In this document: positions 1-5,121 of the stretch, piece after piece
Layout: each line of letters opens with the position of its first letter
Numbering within the stretch: the first letter of the stretch is position 1
Source of the DNA: Candidatus Magasanikiibacteriota bacterium
GTDB lineage: Bacteria; Patescibacteriota; Patescibacteriia; Magasanikbacterales; UBA922
DNA length: 5,498 bases
Reading direction: 5' to 3'
NCBI GenBank assembly: GCA_023246565.1
Contig: JAHFIE010000059.1
Span: 1-5,498 of the forward strand
Notes under the pieces: generated by a model
Told to the model about the DNA's origin: nothing
The model's database searches: none
What the model saw: only the letters and a program-made list of their open reading frames with translations
Made by a program: the position numbers and the translations under genes

Positions 1-1053
1 TTGTTAACAACTGTTCATCATACTCCGGCTTTGGATGAAACCGGCTATGCCAATTGGTATGGCAAAGGATTACTTCAAGTTCATCGTGCTGTCGCAAGCG
101 CTGTAGGAGTTCCATTGCCACCAACCATGTTTGAAACAATTCCTGTAATTTCTCCAACAAATGCTACAGTACCAGTACCGGTAACAATTTCTGAAAAACC
201 AATTCGTACCAAATCATTTGCCCTTGTAGATAGTTTGCATGGTGCTTTTTATGAATTCTATGCTGATCCACTTGATGAGGGTGCAAATTATGAACGGAGC
301 GAAGTCATGGGAGCAGATAGTGTTGCAACCTTTGGTGTTGGTAATCGATTGAGTTTTGTTGTTTCGCGCATGAAAAATAAAATTGAACGTTCAATCAGTA
401 TTTATAATTATCGTTGGCAATTGGAAAATACTTGGGTGATACCGGCAACCGGTCCGATACAACTATCTGTTGGTCAATTGGAAAATAAAATCGTTATTGT
501 GGCAAGTCCACGCTATGCTGATACTACAGTGTATCAGCTCTTTGGAATTGACGGCACTGCTTTGGCAACAGTACAAACTCCAGAAAAACATAATGCCGTT
601 GCCAGTGTTATTGCAAAGGATAAAGTGTATAGTATTTTTAGCTTTCAAAAAAAGCCATTACAACTTCATGTTTATGAAAACAATAAAGAAATTGCAGCAC
701 ATATAATTGATGATATGGGTTTGTCAGCCAATCTAGCAACCGGAGATTTTCATGGTGATAAAGACCCGGAGCTTATTATTGGCTCTGGTTCTGGAGTCAA
801 TGATAATCTGGCGCTGTACACCCTTGGTGGTGAATTGATCCGTTCTTTTTCACCCTTGGGCGATGGACTAAAAACCGGTATTGCGGTGCAAGTGTTTGAT
901 GCTAATCATGATGGTTCACTTGATATGGTGACGTATCATCCAACGAATACTACGCTCATTCGAGCATGGAACAGACGTGCTCAAGTACAAACTGAGTGGC
1001 GTATTCCTCCGACGGTTCCAGCCGTCCGGCAAGCATTTGTAATTCCTCGTTAA
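1..1053 (+). CDS. Subtilisin-like (S8) peptidase C-terminal part with FG-GAP/VCBS-type repeats, 5'-truncated by the window
   Basis: The frame is open from base 1 and the first codon is TTG, so the gene almost certainly begins upstream and 350 residues of its C-terminal part are visible. Residues about 12-33 (GYANWYGKGLLQVHRAV) resemble the end of the S8 domain, where a G-x-G-L-[LIV]-[NQ] turn leads into the last helix. The catalytic Asp, His and Ser would lie upstream and cannot be checked. A Pro/Thr/Val-rich linker follows (about 36-70), then a beta-rich region. Two calcium-loop-like Asp clusters appear at residues 248-258 (GDFHGDKDPEL) and 300-308 (DANHDGSLD), as in FG-GAP/VCBS propeller blades. 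Such proteins are normally exported and act at the cell surface. It ends in TAA only 4 nt before the next gene. The propeller part is more secure than the S8 call; a non-peptidase surface protein is the alternative. Confidence 0.6.
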   Translation: MLTTVHHTPALDETGYANWYGKGLLQVHRAVASAVGVPLPPTMFETIPVISPTNATVPVPVTISEKPIRTKSFALVDSLHGAFYEFYADPLDEGANYERSEVMGADSVATFGVGNRLSFVVSRMKNKIERSISIYNYRWQLENTWVIPATGPIQLSVGQLENKIVIVASPRYADTTVYQLFGIDGTALATVQTPEKHNAVASVIAKDKVYSIFSFQKKPLQLHVYENNKEIAAHIIDDMGLSANLATGDFHGDKDPELIIGSGSGVNDNLALYTLGGELIRSFSPLGDGLKTGIAVQVFDANHDGSLDMVTYHPTNTTLIRAWNRRAQVQTEWRIPPTVPAVRQAFVIPR

Positions 1054-1057
1054 TTAT

Positions 1058-2074
1058 ATGCCAACCGAAGTACCTATTTTTGAAAAAAAGAATGTGTTAG
1101 TAACTGGCGGTGCTGGTTTTATTGGTTCACATTTGTGTGAACGATTACTGCGCGAAGCCAAAGTTATTTGCATTGATGATTTTTCTAATTCTCATATCCG
1201 CAATATTGAACACTTATTGCAATATCCTGATTTTGAGTTTATTAAATCAGATGTGAATCAACCAATTGATTTGGCTGCTTTTCCTGAATTGGATAAATTT
1301 CGAGTTAAATTTCAAGGTATTCAAGAAGTGTACCATCTTGCGTGTCCAACAAGTCCTAAAAATTTTGAAAATCTAAAAATTCATTCTTTATGGGCCAATT
1401 CACGGGCTTTACTTTCTACCCTTGATTTAGCTTTACAATTTAAAGCTAAATATTTATTTGCTTCAAGTTCTGTTGTTTACGGAGATGCCACCGAAGAACA
1501 CAAGTTTTTTTCTGAAAATGATGAAGCTCAAAAATTAAATCATCTTTCTCCACGCGGTTGTTATGACGAAGGCAAACGTTTTGCCGAGACCTGTGTTGAA
1601 ACGTATCGTCAGGTGTATCATATTGATGCTAAAATTGCTCGGGTATTTACGTCGTATGGACCACGCATGAAACTTCGTGACGGTTTACTGATTCCTGATT
1701 TTATTTTAAATGCTCTTGATGGTAAAGATTTGGTTATTTATGGTGATGAAACTTTGGAACAAACCCTCTGTTTTGTAACCGACATGGTTGACGGATTAGT
1801 CCGACTTATGGGGACTGGCCCTGAAGTCTCCATAGTCAATTTTGGTTCAGATGTACCGCTAAAAATGATGGATGTTGCACAAAAAATTATTGATCTTACA
1901 CATTCAAGTTCTCGTATTGTTTTTGAAGCACCCTTAATTTTTTTGACACGCAAGGGTACTCCTGATTTACATCGGGCAAAAGAAGAATTGGGTTGGTTAC
2001 CACTCGTACGGCTTGATGATGGTTTGCAACGAACCATTGATTTTACCGTGGCGAACAAGGAAGCTCTTCTTTAG
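1058..2074 (+). CDS. NAD-dependent epimerase/dehydratase (extended SDR), UDP-glucuronate decarboxylase-like
   Basis: This 338-residue protein has the length and motif order of extended short-chain dehydrogenases acting on nucleotide sugars. The Rossmann motif is at residues 17-23 (GGAGFIG), with Asp40 placed to bind the NAD ribose. YHLACPTSPKNF and YGPRM are typical of UDP-glucuronate decarboxylases (UXS) and relatives. The catalytic Tyr-x3-Lys is Tyr169/Lys173 in CYDEGKR, and the Ser/Thr partner is Ser137 in SSSVVYG. Two usual UXS residues differ: the Glu of the TSEVYG motif is Val139, and the Arg of the QTRSF-type motif is Gln235. The enzyme may therefore be a 4-epimerase or dehydratase rather than a decarboxylase. 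It probably makes a nucleotide sugar in the cytoplasm for the downstream glycosyltransferases. The ATG lies 4 nt after the upstream stop with no clear Shine-Dalgarno, so translation is probably coupled. Fold confidence is high; substrate is unknown. Confidence 0.88.
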   Translation: MPTEVPIFEKKNVLVTGGAGFIGSHLCERLLREAKVICIDDFSNSHIRNIEHLLQYPDFEFIKSDVNQPIDLAAFPELDKFRVKFQGIQEVYHLACPTSPKNFENLKIHSLWANSRALLSTLDLALQFKAKYLFASSSVVYGDATEEHKFFSENDEAQKLNHLSPRGCYDEGKRFAETCVETYRQVYHIDAKIARVFTSYGPRMKLRDGLLIPDFILNALDGKDLVIYGDETLEQTLCFVTDMVDGLVRLMGTGPEVSIVNFGSDVPLKMMDVAQKIIDLTHSSSRIVFEAPLIFLTRKGTPDLHRAKEELGWLPLVRLDDGLQRTIDFTVANKEALL

Positions 2075-2078
2075 TTCT

Positions 2079-2735
2079 ATGATAATGGCTCTTGTCCCGG
2101 CATTCAATGAATCGAGAACGATTGCTTCTGTGGTCAAAGATCTTTTATTGTATGTTGACGATGTGGTTGTTATTGATGATGGTTCAGTCGACAATACTGC
2201 AGATCTCGCTCGTGGTGCTGGCGCGATAGTGATCCGTCACTCATTGAATCGTGGCCAAGGCGCAGCACTTGAAACCGGTCATGACTATGCTCGTCGTTCC
2301 AATGCTGATTGGGTAATTCATTTTGATGCTGATGGTCAATTTATGGCATCAGATATTCCTGCTGCATTGGCCATGATTAAAACGAGTAAAAAAGATGTTT
2401 TGTTAGGTTCTCGTTTTTTAGGTAATCATCAAATAATACCGTGGTTTAAACAATGGTTTTTATTACCTATGGGTCGATTGGTCGATCGGCTTTCAGGTAC
2501 GGTTCGATTGTCTGATAGCCATAATGGTTTTCGAATTCTTGGTCGTCGCGCCCTTGATACTATCTTTATTACCCAGGACAGAATGGCGCACGCCACTGAA
2601 ATCCCAGGTTTAATTGCGAAATATCATTTAACCTGGGTTGAATATCCTATCACAGTCCAGTATCATAACTTTGGGCAGGGGACTGTTGGTGGATTAAAAA
2701 TTGTCCGTGATCTACTAATCAGTAAGTTTCTCTGA
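2079..2735 (+). CDS. Glycosyltransferase family 2, DPM1/polyprenyl-phosphate sugar transferase-like
   Basis: This is a 218-residue GT-A fold glycosyltransferase. Visible motifs are the N-terminal strand ALVPAFNES (4-12), the nucleotide-binding VVVIDDGSVDNT (29-40), NRGQGAAL (57-64), the metal-binding DADGQ (83-87), GSRFLG (110-115) and HNGFRIL. These match the group that moves a sugar from a nucleotide donor to dolichyl/undecaprenyl phosphate or a related lipid. No membrane helix is visible at the C terminus, so it probably acts as a peripheral enzyme on the cytoplasmic face. I chose the ATG at 2079, 4 nt after the preceding stop. A longer in-frame reading from 2013 would overlap the SDR gene by 62 nt and adds residues before the first GT-A strand that match nothing in the family. 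An ATG two codons later (2085) is also possible. The DUF2304 gene downstream is a frequent partner of this family. Confidence 0.9.
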   Translation: MIMALVPAFNESRTIASVVKDLLLYVDDVVVIDDGSVDNTADLARGAGAIVIRHSLNRGQGAALETGHDYARRSNADWVIHFDADGQFMASDIPAALAMIKTSKKDVLLGSRFLGNHQIIPWFKQWFLLPMGRLVDRLSGTVRLSDSHNGFRILGRRALDTIFITQDRMAHATEIPGLIAKYHLTWVEYPITVQYHNFGQGTVGGLKIVRDLLISKFL

Positions 2736-2736
2736 A

Positions 2737-2762
2737 GGTGATCATTTCGGATTAGATTCACC
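2737..2762 (+). other. Small stem-loop just after the GT2 stop
   Basis: GGTG (2737-2740) pairs with CACC (2759-2762), and ATC (2741-2743) pairs with GAT (2755-2757) around a bulged T2758. This gives a 7-bp stem with an 11-nt loop that starts one base after the GT2 stop codon. No T-run follows, so it is a weak terminator candidate; it could stabilise the 3' end of the mRNA or be chance. Confidence 0.3.
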
Positions 2763-2769
2763 AATCATT

Positions 2770-2873
2770 GTTCTGAGTGATCGGCGCATAACTTTTTCTA
2801 AAAATGTCGTAAACTCCATTTTTTAAAAAGTGACGCGCCTCCCTACGGATTACCATAAAAAATCACTCAGAAC
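2770..2873. repeat. 104-nt palindromic element with perfect 12-bp terminal inverted repeats
   Basis: GTTCTGAGTGAT (2770-2781) is repeated in perfect inverted form as ATCACTCAGAAC (2862-2873). A second stem lies inside: GGCGC (2783-2787) with GCGCC (2835-2839), then ACTTTTT (2791-2797) with AAAAAGT (2825-2831), and four A-T pairs (2800-2803 with 2819-2822) closing a 15-nt loop. About 22 nt on the 3' side (2840-2861) stay unpaired. The element has no ORF of useful length. It fits either a structured RNA or leader in front of the DUF2304 gene, or a MITE-like short mobile repeat. I see no target-site duplication beside it. Confidence 0.6.
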
Positions 2874-2901
2874 GTAGGTTAAAGATTTTTTTATTCTAAG
2901 T

Positions 2902-3261
2902 ATGCTTATTCTATTCAAATTTTTATTTTTTATCATTGTCCTCACTGCAGTCATGAGTGTAATTCGTCGTGGTCGAGAAGGGGTACTCGGCAAAAGCGGA
3001 CTATTGTTTTGGTTATTGTTTTGGTTCGCAGCTCTTATTGCTGTTCTCTATCCCGGTAGTACGCAATTCTTAGCAGCGTATTTGGGTATTGGTCGTGGTG
3101 CAGATTTAGTTTTTTACAGCGCGATTATCGCTTTGTTCTATCTGATGTTTAGGTTGCATATAAAAATAGAAGGAATACAACGTGATGTTACCAAGATTGT
3201 CCGGCAGGAAGCATTAAAAACAACGATTCCAGCGCCCAGTTCTTCAAAGAAAACAGTATGA
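2902..3261 (+). CDS. DUF2304 family small integral membrane protein
   Basis: This 119-residue protein has three predicted membrane helices: about 1-20, 34-51 and 67-84. The first two are joined by a basic loop (IRRGREGVLGKSG). The third follows the family-like LGIGRGADLVFY (61-72) and leads into RLHIKIEGIQRDVTKIVR (84-101), a charged, probably cytoplasmic amphipathic segment. Size, order and these motifs match DUF2304, which often sits beside DPM1-like GT2 enzymes, as here. The biochemical role is not established; a membrane partner or anchor for the GT2 is my inference. The ATG follows a T-rich stretch without a Shine-Dalgarno. The stop TGA overlaps the ATG of the next small ORF in ATGA. It is separated from the GT2 gene by 166 nt containing the palindromic element, so it might have its own regulation. 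Confidence 0.85.
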   Translation: MLILFKFLFFIIVLTAVMSVIRRGREGVLGKSGLLFWLLFWFAALIAVLYPGSTQFLAAYLGIGRGADLVFYSAIIALFYLMFRLHIKIEGIQRDVTKIVRQEALKTTIPAPSSSKKTV

Positions 3262-3338
3262 GTATGTCGGCCGAACGAATTGGCGTTATTTTCGCGCTCA
3301 TGAGCGCGGCATTGTGGGGATTATTTAAGGTAGTATGA
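3258..3338 (+). CDS. 26-aa membrane microprotein or remnant of an EamA/DMT transporter N-terminus
   Basis: The ATG at 3258 overlaps the DUF2304 stop (ATGA, 3258-3261), and the TGA at 3336-3338 overlaps the GT4 start in the same ATGA arrangement (3335-3338). The 26-residue product consists of a short polar start (MSMSAER) and one hydrophobic helix, IGVIFALMSAALWGLFKVV. This closely resembles the first helix of EamA/DMT family transporters, where a G-[IV]-x-x-[AL]-L-x-[AS]-A-L-x-W-G-x-x motif is common. The simplest reading is a transporter gene that lost all but its beginning by internal deletion. The intact double coupling could alternatively mean a retained single-helix protein, or an ORF kept to pass ribosomes to the GT4 gene. 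No further transporter sequence is visible. Resemblance is by eye only. Confidence 0.5.
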   Translation: MSMSAERIGVIFALMSAALWGLFKVV

Positions 3339-4546
3339 ACATCGCTCACATTGTTTGTCGTTATCCACCCTACTACAGTGGCATGGGGAATGTTGTTTTT
3401 CAAACTGCAGCAGAATTGTCTAAACTTGGTCATCATGTAGAAGTTTTTACTCCTCAGTATCATGAGACCGGTGAAATTAAACCAGTGGAAGCTCCTGAAG
3501 CTGAAGAACATACTCCAGAATTGCAATCTCAAATTGACTATGCCCGTCGATTGGAGCCTAGTTTTTCCTATGGTAATGCAGCACGTCTACCAGATTTAGG
3601 CAAAGAATTGGACGCGTTTGATCTGGTGCATTTACATTACCCGTTTTATGGCACCGCAGGTCTTGTTCGAAAATGGAAATTAAGAAATCCAAATAAACCA
3701 CTGGTTATCACGTATCACATGGACACCAGGGTGGAATCGTGGACAGATTTGTTTTTTAAATACTATGCCCGGTATTGGATGCCGAAAATTCTTGGATCAG
3801 CCGACGCGATTATTGCCAGTTCATTTGATTATATTACCCAGAGTTCGGCTCACCATGTATTTTCTCATGATCCTGGAAAATGGTTAGAACTTCCGTTTGG
3901 CGTGGATATTGAGCGGTTTCGACCAGGAGAAAAAACCTCTGAATTTTTTACAAATCTTGATTTGGATTATACCCAACCTACAGTTTTATTTGTGGGTGGC
4001 ATGGATCCAGCGCATTTTTTTAAAGGTGTTCCCGTACTATTGAAAGCCTTGTTTCTTGCGAAGAAGAATCAACATCCTTTGCAAGCAATTATGGTGGGTG
4101 ATGGGGTGTTACGATCACGATTTGAAACACAGGCGCAAGCACTTGGACTAAAGAATCTTGTGCGATTTGTTGGTCGAGTTGAAGATAGTGATTTACCACA
4201 GTATTACCAAAATGCTGATGTTTTAGTATTACCATCAACAACGATTGGTGAAGCATTTGGTATGGTTCTTCTCGAAGCCTATGCATCGGGGATTCCTGTG
4301 ATTGCGAGTGACTTGACCGGGGTTCGAAGTGTTGCCGAAGCTGCTGGCATGGTTTTTCCCGTTGGTGATGAGGTTGCTTTGGCCCAGACGTTGGCTGGAT
4401 ATTTTGCAGCAGATGTTGACCGTGATGTCTGGCGAAAACAGGCACGGACGGTTGCTGAAGAAATTTTTGCTTGGCCTTTGGTTGTGTCCCAGCTCGATGA
4501 ATTGTATCGTACACTTGCTGGCGTACCCTCAGATGAAATGGTATAG
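3335..4546 (+). CDS. Glycosyltransferase family 4 (GT-B fold)
   Basis: This 403-residue protein has the full length of GT4 enzymes. The N-terminal acceptor domain begins MNIAHIVCRYPPYYSGMGN with the glycine-rich SGMGN loop at 15-19. HLHYPFYGTAG, TYHMDT and LPFGVDIERFRPG follow in the expected order. The donor-binding domain starts near FVGGMDPAHFFKG (219-231), with Lys230 where the phosphate-binding Lys is usual. The retaining-GT4 E-x7-E motif is Glu306/Glu314 in EAFGMVLLEA, followed by GIPVIASDLTG. It probably adds a sugar from a nucleotide donor to a lipid-linked glycan on the cytoplasmic face; donor and acceptor cannot be read from sequence. AAGG at 3327-3330, 4 nt before the ATG, is a weak Shine-Dalgarno, and the start overlaps the preceding 26-aa ORF. 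Two stop codons stand in tandem (4544-4549). No sign of damage. Confidence 0.93.
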   Translation: MNIAHIVCRYPPYYSGMGNVVFQTAAELSKLGHHVEVFTPQYHETGEIKPVEAPEAEEHTPELQSQIDYARRLEPSFSYGNAARLPDLGKELDAFDLVHLHYPFYGTAGLVRKWKLRNPNKPLVITYHMDTRVESWTDLFFKYYARYWMPKILGSADAIIASSFDYITQSSAHHVFSHDPGKWLELPFGVDIERFRPGEKTSEFFTNLDLDYTQPTVLFVGGMDPAHFFKGVPVLLKALFLAKKNQHPLQAIMVGDGVLRSRFETQAQALGLKNLVRFVGRVEDSDLPQYYQNADVLVLPSTTIGEAFGMVLLEAYASGIPVIASDLTGVRSVAEAAGMVFPVGDEVALAQTLAGYFAADVDRDVWRKQARTVAEEIFAWPLVVSQLDELYRTLAGVPSDEMV

Positions 4547-4576
4547 TAGATTATGACTAAATTTTAACAAAAATAT

Positions 4577-4885
4577 ATGGGAAATTTTAAACGCGGTTTA
4601 TTTTTTGGCGGACTTTTGGGAGCAGGCCTTATGTGGTTGTCGGCAACCAAAGAGGGGAGAGCTGTACGTGATCAAGCTCTTGAGCATGCTCAAGAGGTGT
4701 ATGAACGGGTTAAAAAAGAAGTTAACAAGGCCGGTGGTTGGCAGAATTTAACCAAAGAAAAATTTCACACTCTAGTTCAAGATATTACAGAAAAATATAC
4801 GAAAGAACTTGGTTTAGCTACGCGAGTTGGAAACATTGTTGCAAAAGTCGTTGAAAGTCAATGGAGCAAATTGAAGAAAGGATAA
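4577..4885 (+). CDS. YtxH-like small membrane-anchored protein
   Basis: This 102-residue protein starts with a glycine-rich hydrophobic segment (KRGLFFGGLLGAGLMWLSAT, about 5-24), followed by KEGRAVRDQ. This matches the YtxH layout, in which a short Gly-rich helix is followed by a P/K-x-G-x-x-x-R segment. The rest is charged and helical (about 25-75), probably a coiled coil, and it ends in a Lys-rich tail. Family members are associated with envelope or stress functions but have no defined activity, so I give no function. It lies 30 nt after the GT4 stop with no terminator between, so cotranscription is likely. No Shine-Dalgarno is visible in the A/T-rich leader. Its stop is 3 nt from the 3' end of the convergent tRNA. 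Confidence 0.75.
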   Translation: MGNFKRGLFFGGLLGAGLMWLSATKEGRAVRDQALEHAQEVYERVKKEVNKAGGWQNLTKEKFHTLVQDITEKYTKELGLATRVGNIVAKVVESQWSKLKKG

Positions 4886-4888
4886 ATC

Positions 4889-4964
4889 TGGTCGGGCTAG
4901 CGGGATTTGAACCCACGACCTCATCGTCCCGAACGATGCGCGCTACCAACTGCGCTATAGCCCG
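4889..4964 (-). tRNA. tRNA-Pro, anticodon CGG, with encoded CCA
   Basis: Read on the minus strand, the cloverleaf is complete over 76 nt. The acceptor is CGGGCTA/TAGCCCG (7 bp), the D stem GCGC/GCGC with loop AGTTGGTA, the anticodon stem CATCG/CGATG with loop TTCGGGA, a 5-nt variable loop, and the T arm GTGGG-TTCAAAT-CCCGC with one G-U pair. The anticodon CGG (4931-4929) reads CCG, proline. The C1-G72 pair and G37 after the anticodon are typical of bacterial tRNA-Pro, and the arm CG-TTCGGGA-CG resembles the Escherichia coli CGG isoacceptor. Discriminator A (4892) and CCA (4891-4889) are encoded. It faces the YtxH-like gene convergently. Confidence 0.96.
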
Positions 4965-4975
4965 AGGAGTCGAAC

Positions 4976-5000
4976 GAAATGAGACAGAATGTCTCATTTC
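4976..5000 (-). other. Perfect 11-bp hairpin in the tRNA-Pro leader
   Basis: GAAATGAGACA (4976-4986) and TGTCTCATTTC (4990-5000) are exact inverted repeats around a 3-nt loop. On the tRNA-coding strand the loop is UUC, and the hairpin ends 11 nt before the tRNA 5' end. No U-run follows on either strand, so it is not a normal intrinsic terminator. An overlapping alternative on the minus strand pairs GTCTCA (5006-5001) with TGAGAC (4996-4991) around a GAAA tetraloop. Confidence 0.7.
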
Positions 5001-5012
5001 TGAGACGATGAT

Positions 5013-5035
5013 GGGCTATCTCGAAGAGATAACCC
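5013..5035 (-). other. Second hairpin in the tRNA-Pro leader
   Basis: On the minus strand GGGTTATCTC (5035-5026) pairs with GAGATAGCCC (5022-5013) around a UUC triloop. All 10 positions pair there, one of them as a G-U wobble. On the plus strand the same position is a C-A mismatch, which favours a structure made in the leftward RNA that carries the tRNA. Confidence 0.65.
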
Positions 5036-5048
5036 GAATGACTTGTAG

Positions 5049-5077
5049 ATTATATAAAAAAGATATCTGAGAGTCAA
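5049..5077 (-). promoter_or_regulatory. Sigma70-type promoter for tRNA-Pro (leftward)
   Basis: On the minus strand the -35 box is TTGACT (5077-5072) and the -10 box is a perfect TATAAT (5054-5049), separated by exactly 17 bp. The predicted start is near 5043, giving a leader of about 80 nt before the tRNA 5' end at 4964. The -35 box lies inside the stem of the rightward terminator-like hairpin at 5072-5097. Confidence 0.75.
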
Positions 5078-5100
5078 GCCAAAATATAGGCTTGGCTTTT
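5072..5100 (+). terminator. Rho-independent terminator-like hairpin with a short T-tract
   Basis: AGTCAAGCC (5072-5080) pairs with GGCTTGGCT (5089-5097), 9 bp with one G-U, around an 8-nt loop, followed by TTT (four T in a row from 5097). It would end rightward transcription from the glycan operon, which has no other terminator after the YtxH-like gene. The T-tract is short, so termination may be partial and some transcripts may continue into the PBP gene. Confidence 0.55.
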
Positions 5101-5104
5101 GAAA

Positions 5105-5115
5105 TATGATAAAAT
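5105..5115 (+). promoter_or_regulatory. Possible -10 region for the penicillin-binding protein gene
   Basis: TATGATAAAAT lies between the terminator-like hairpin and the ATG at 5122 and resembles a -10 element. I find no good -35 box at 16-18 bp, and the leader would be only a few bases long or absent. This is a weak call based on position and composition. Confidence 0.25.
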
Positions 5116-5121
5116 AATAAG

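Noticed and set aside
1738..2058. Antisense 106-codon open frame within the SDR gene
   Set aside because: It lies opposite a well-supported enzyme, has no recognisable motifs, and starts inside conserved coding sequence.
2013..2078. Upstream extension of the GT2 start
   Set aside because: It would overlap the SDR gene by 62 nt and adds residues ahead of the first GT-A strand that match nothing in the family.
2770..2873. Complete insertion sequence
   Set aside because: Only 104 nt with no transposase frame and no flanking target-site duplication.
2770..2880. Integron attC site
   Set aside because: The arms do not fit RYYYAAC and GTTRRRY; GTTAAAG at 2878-2884 ends in the wrong base and has no partner.
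4089..4514. Antisense 141-codon open frame opposite the GT4 donor domain
   Set aside because: Its Gln/His-rich, low-order protein is typical of the reverse complement of a real gene, and the plus-strand GT4 is intact.
4553..4567. Four-codon mini-ORF (MTKF) before the YtxH-like gene
   Set aside because: Too short to distinguish from chance in A/T-rich sequence, and it has no Shine-Dalgarno.
4861..5070. Plus-strand 69-codon frame across the tRNA
   Set aside because: It is the reverse reading of tRNA-Pro plus its leader hairpins; its start lies inside the YtxH-like gene.
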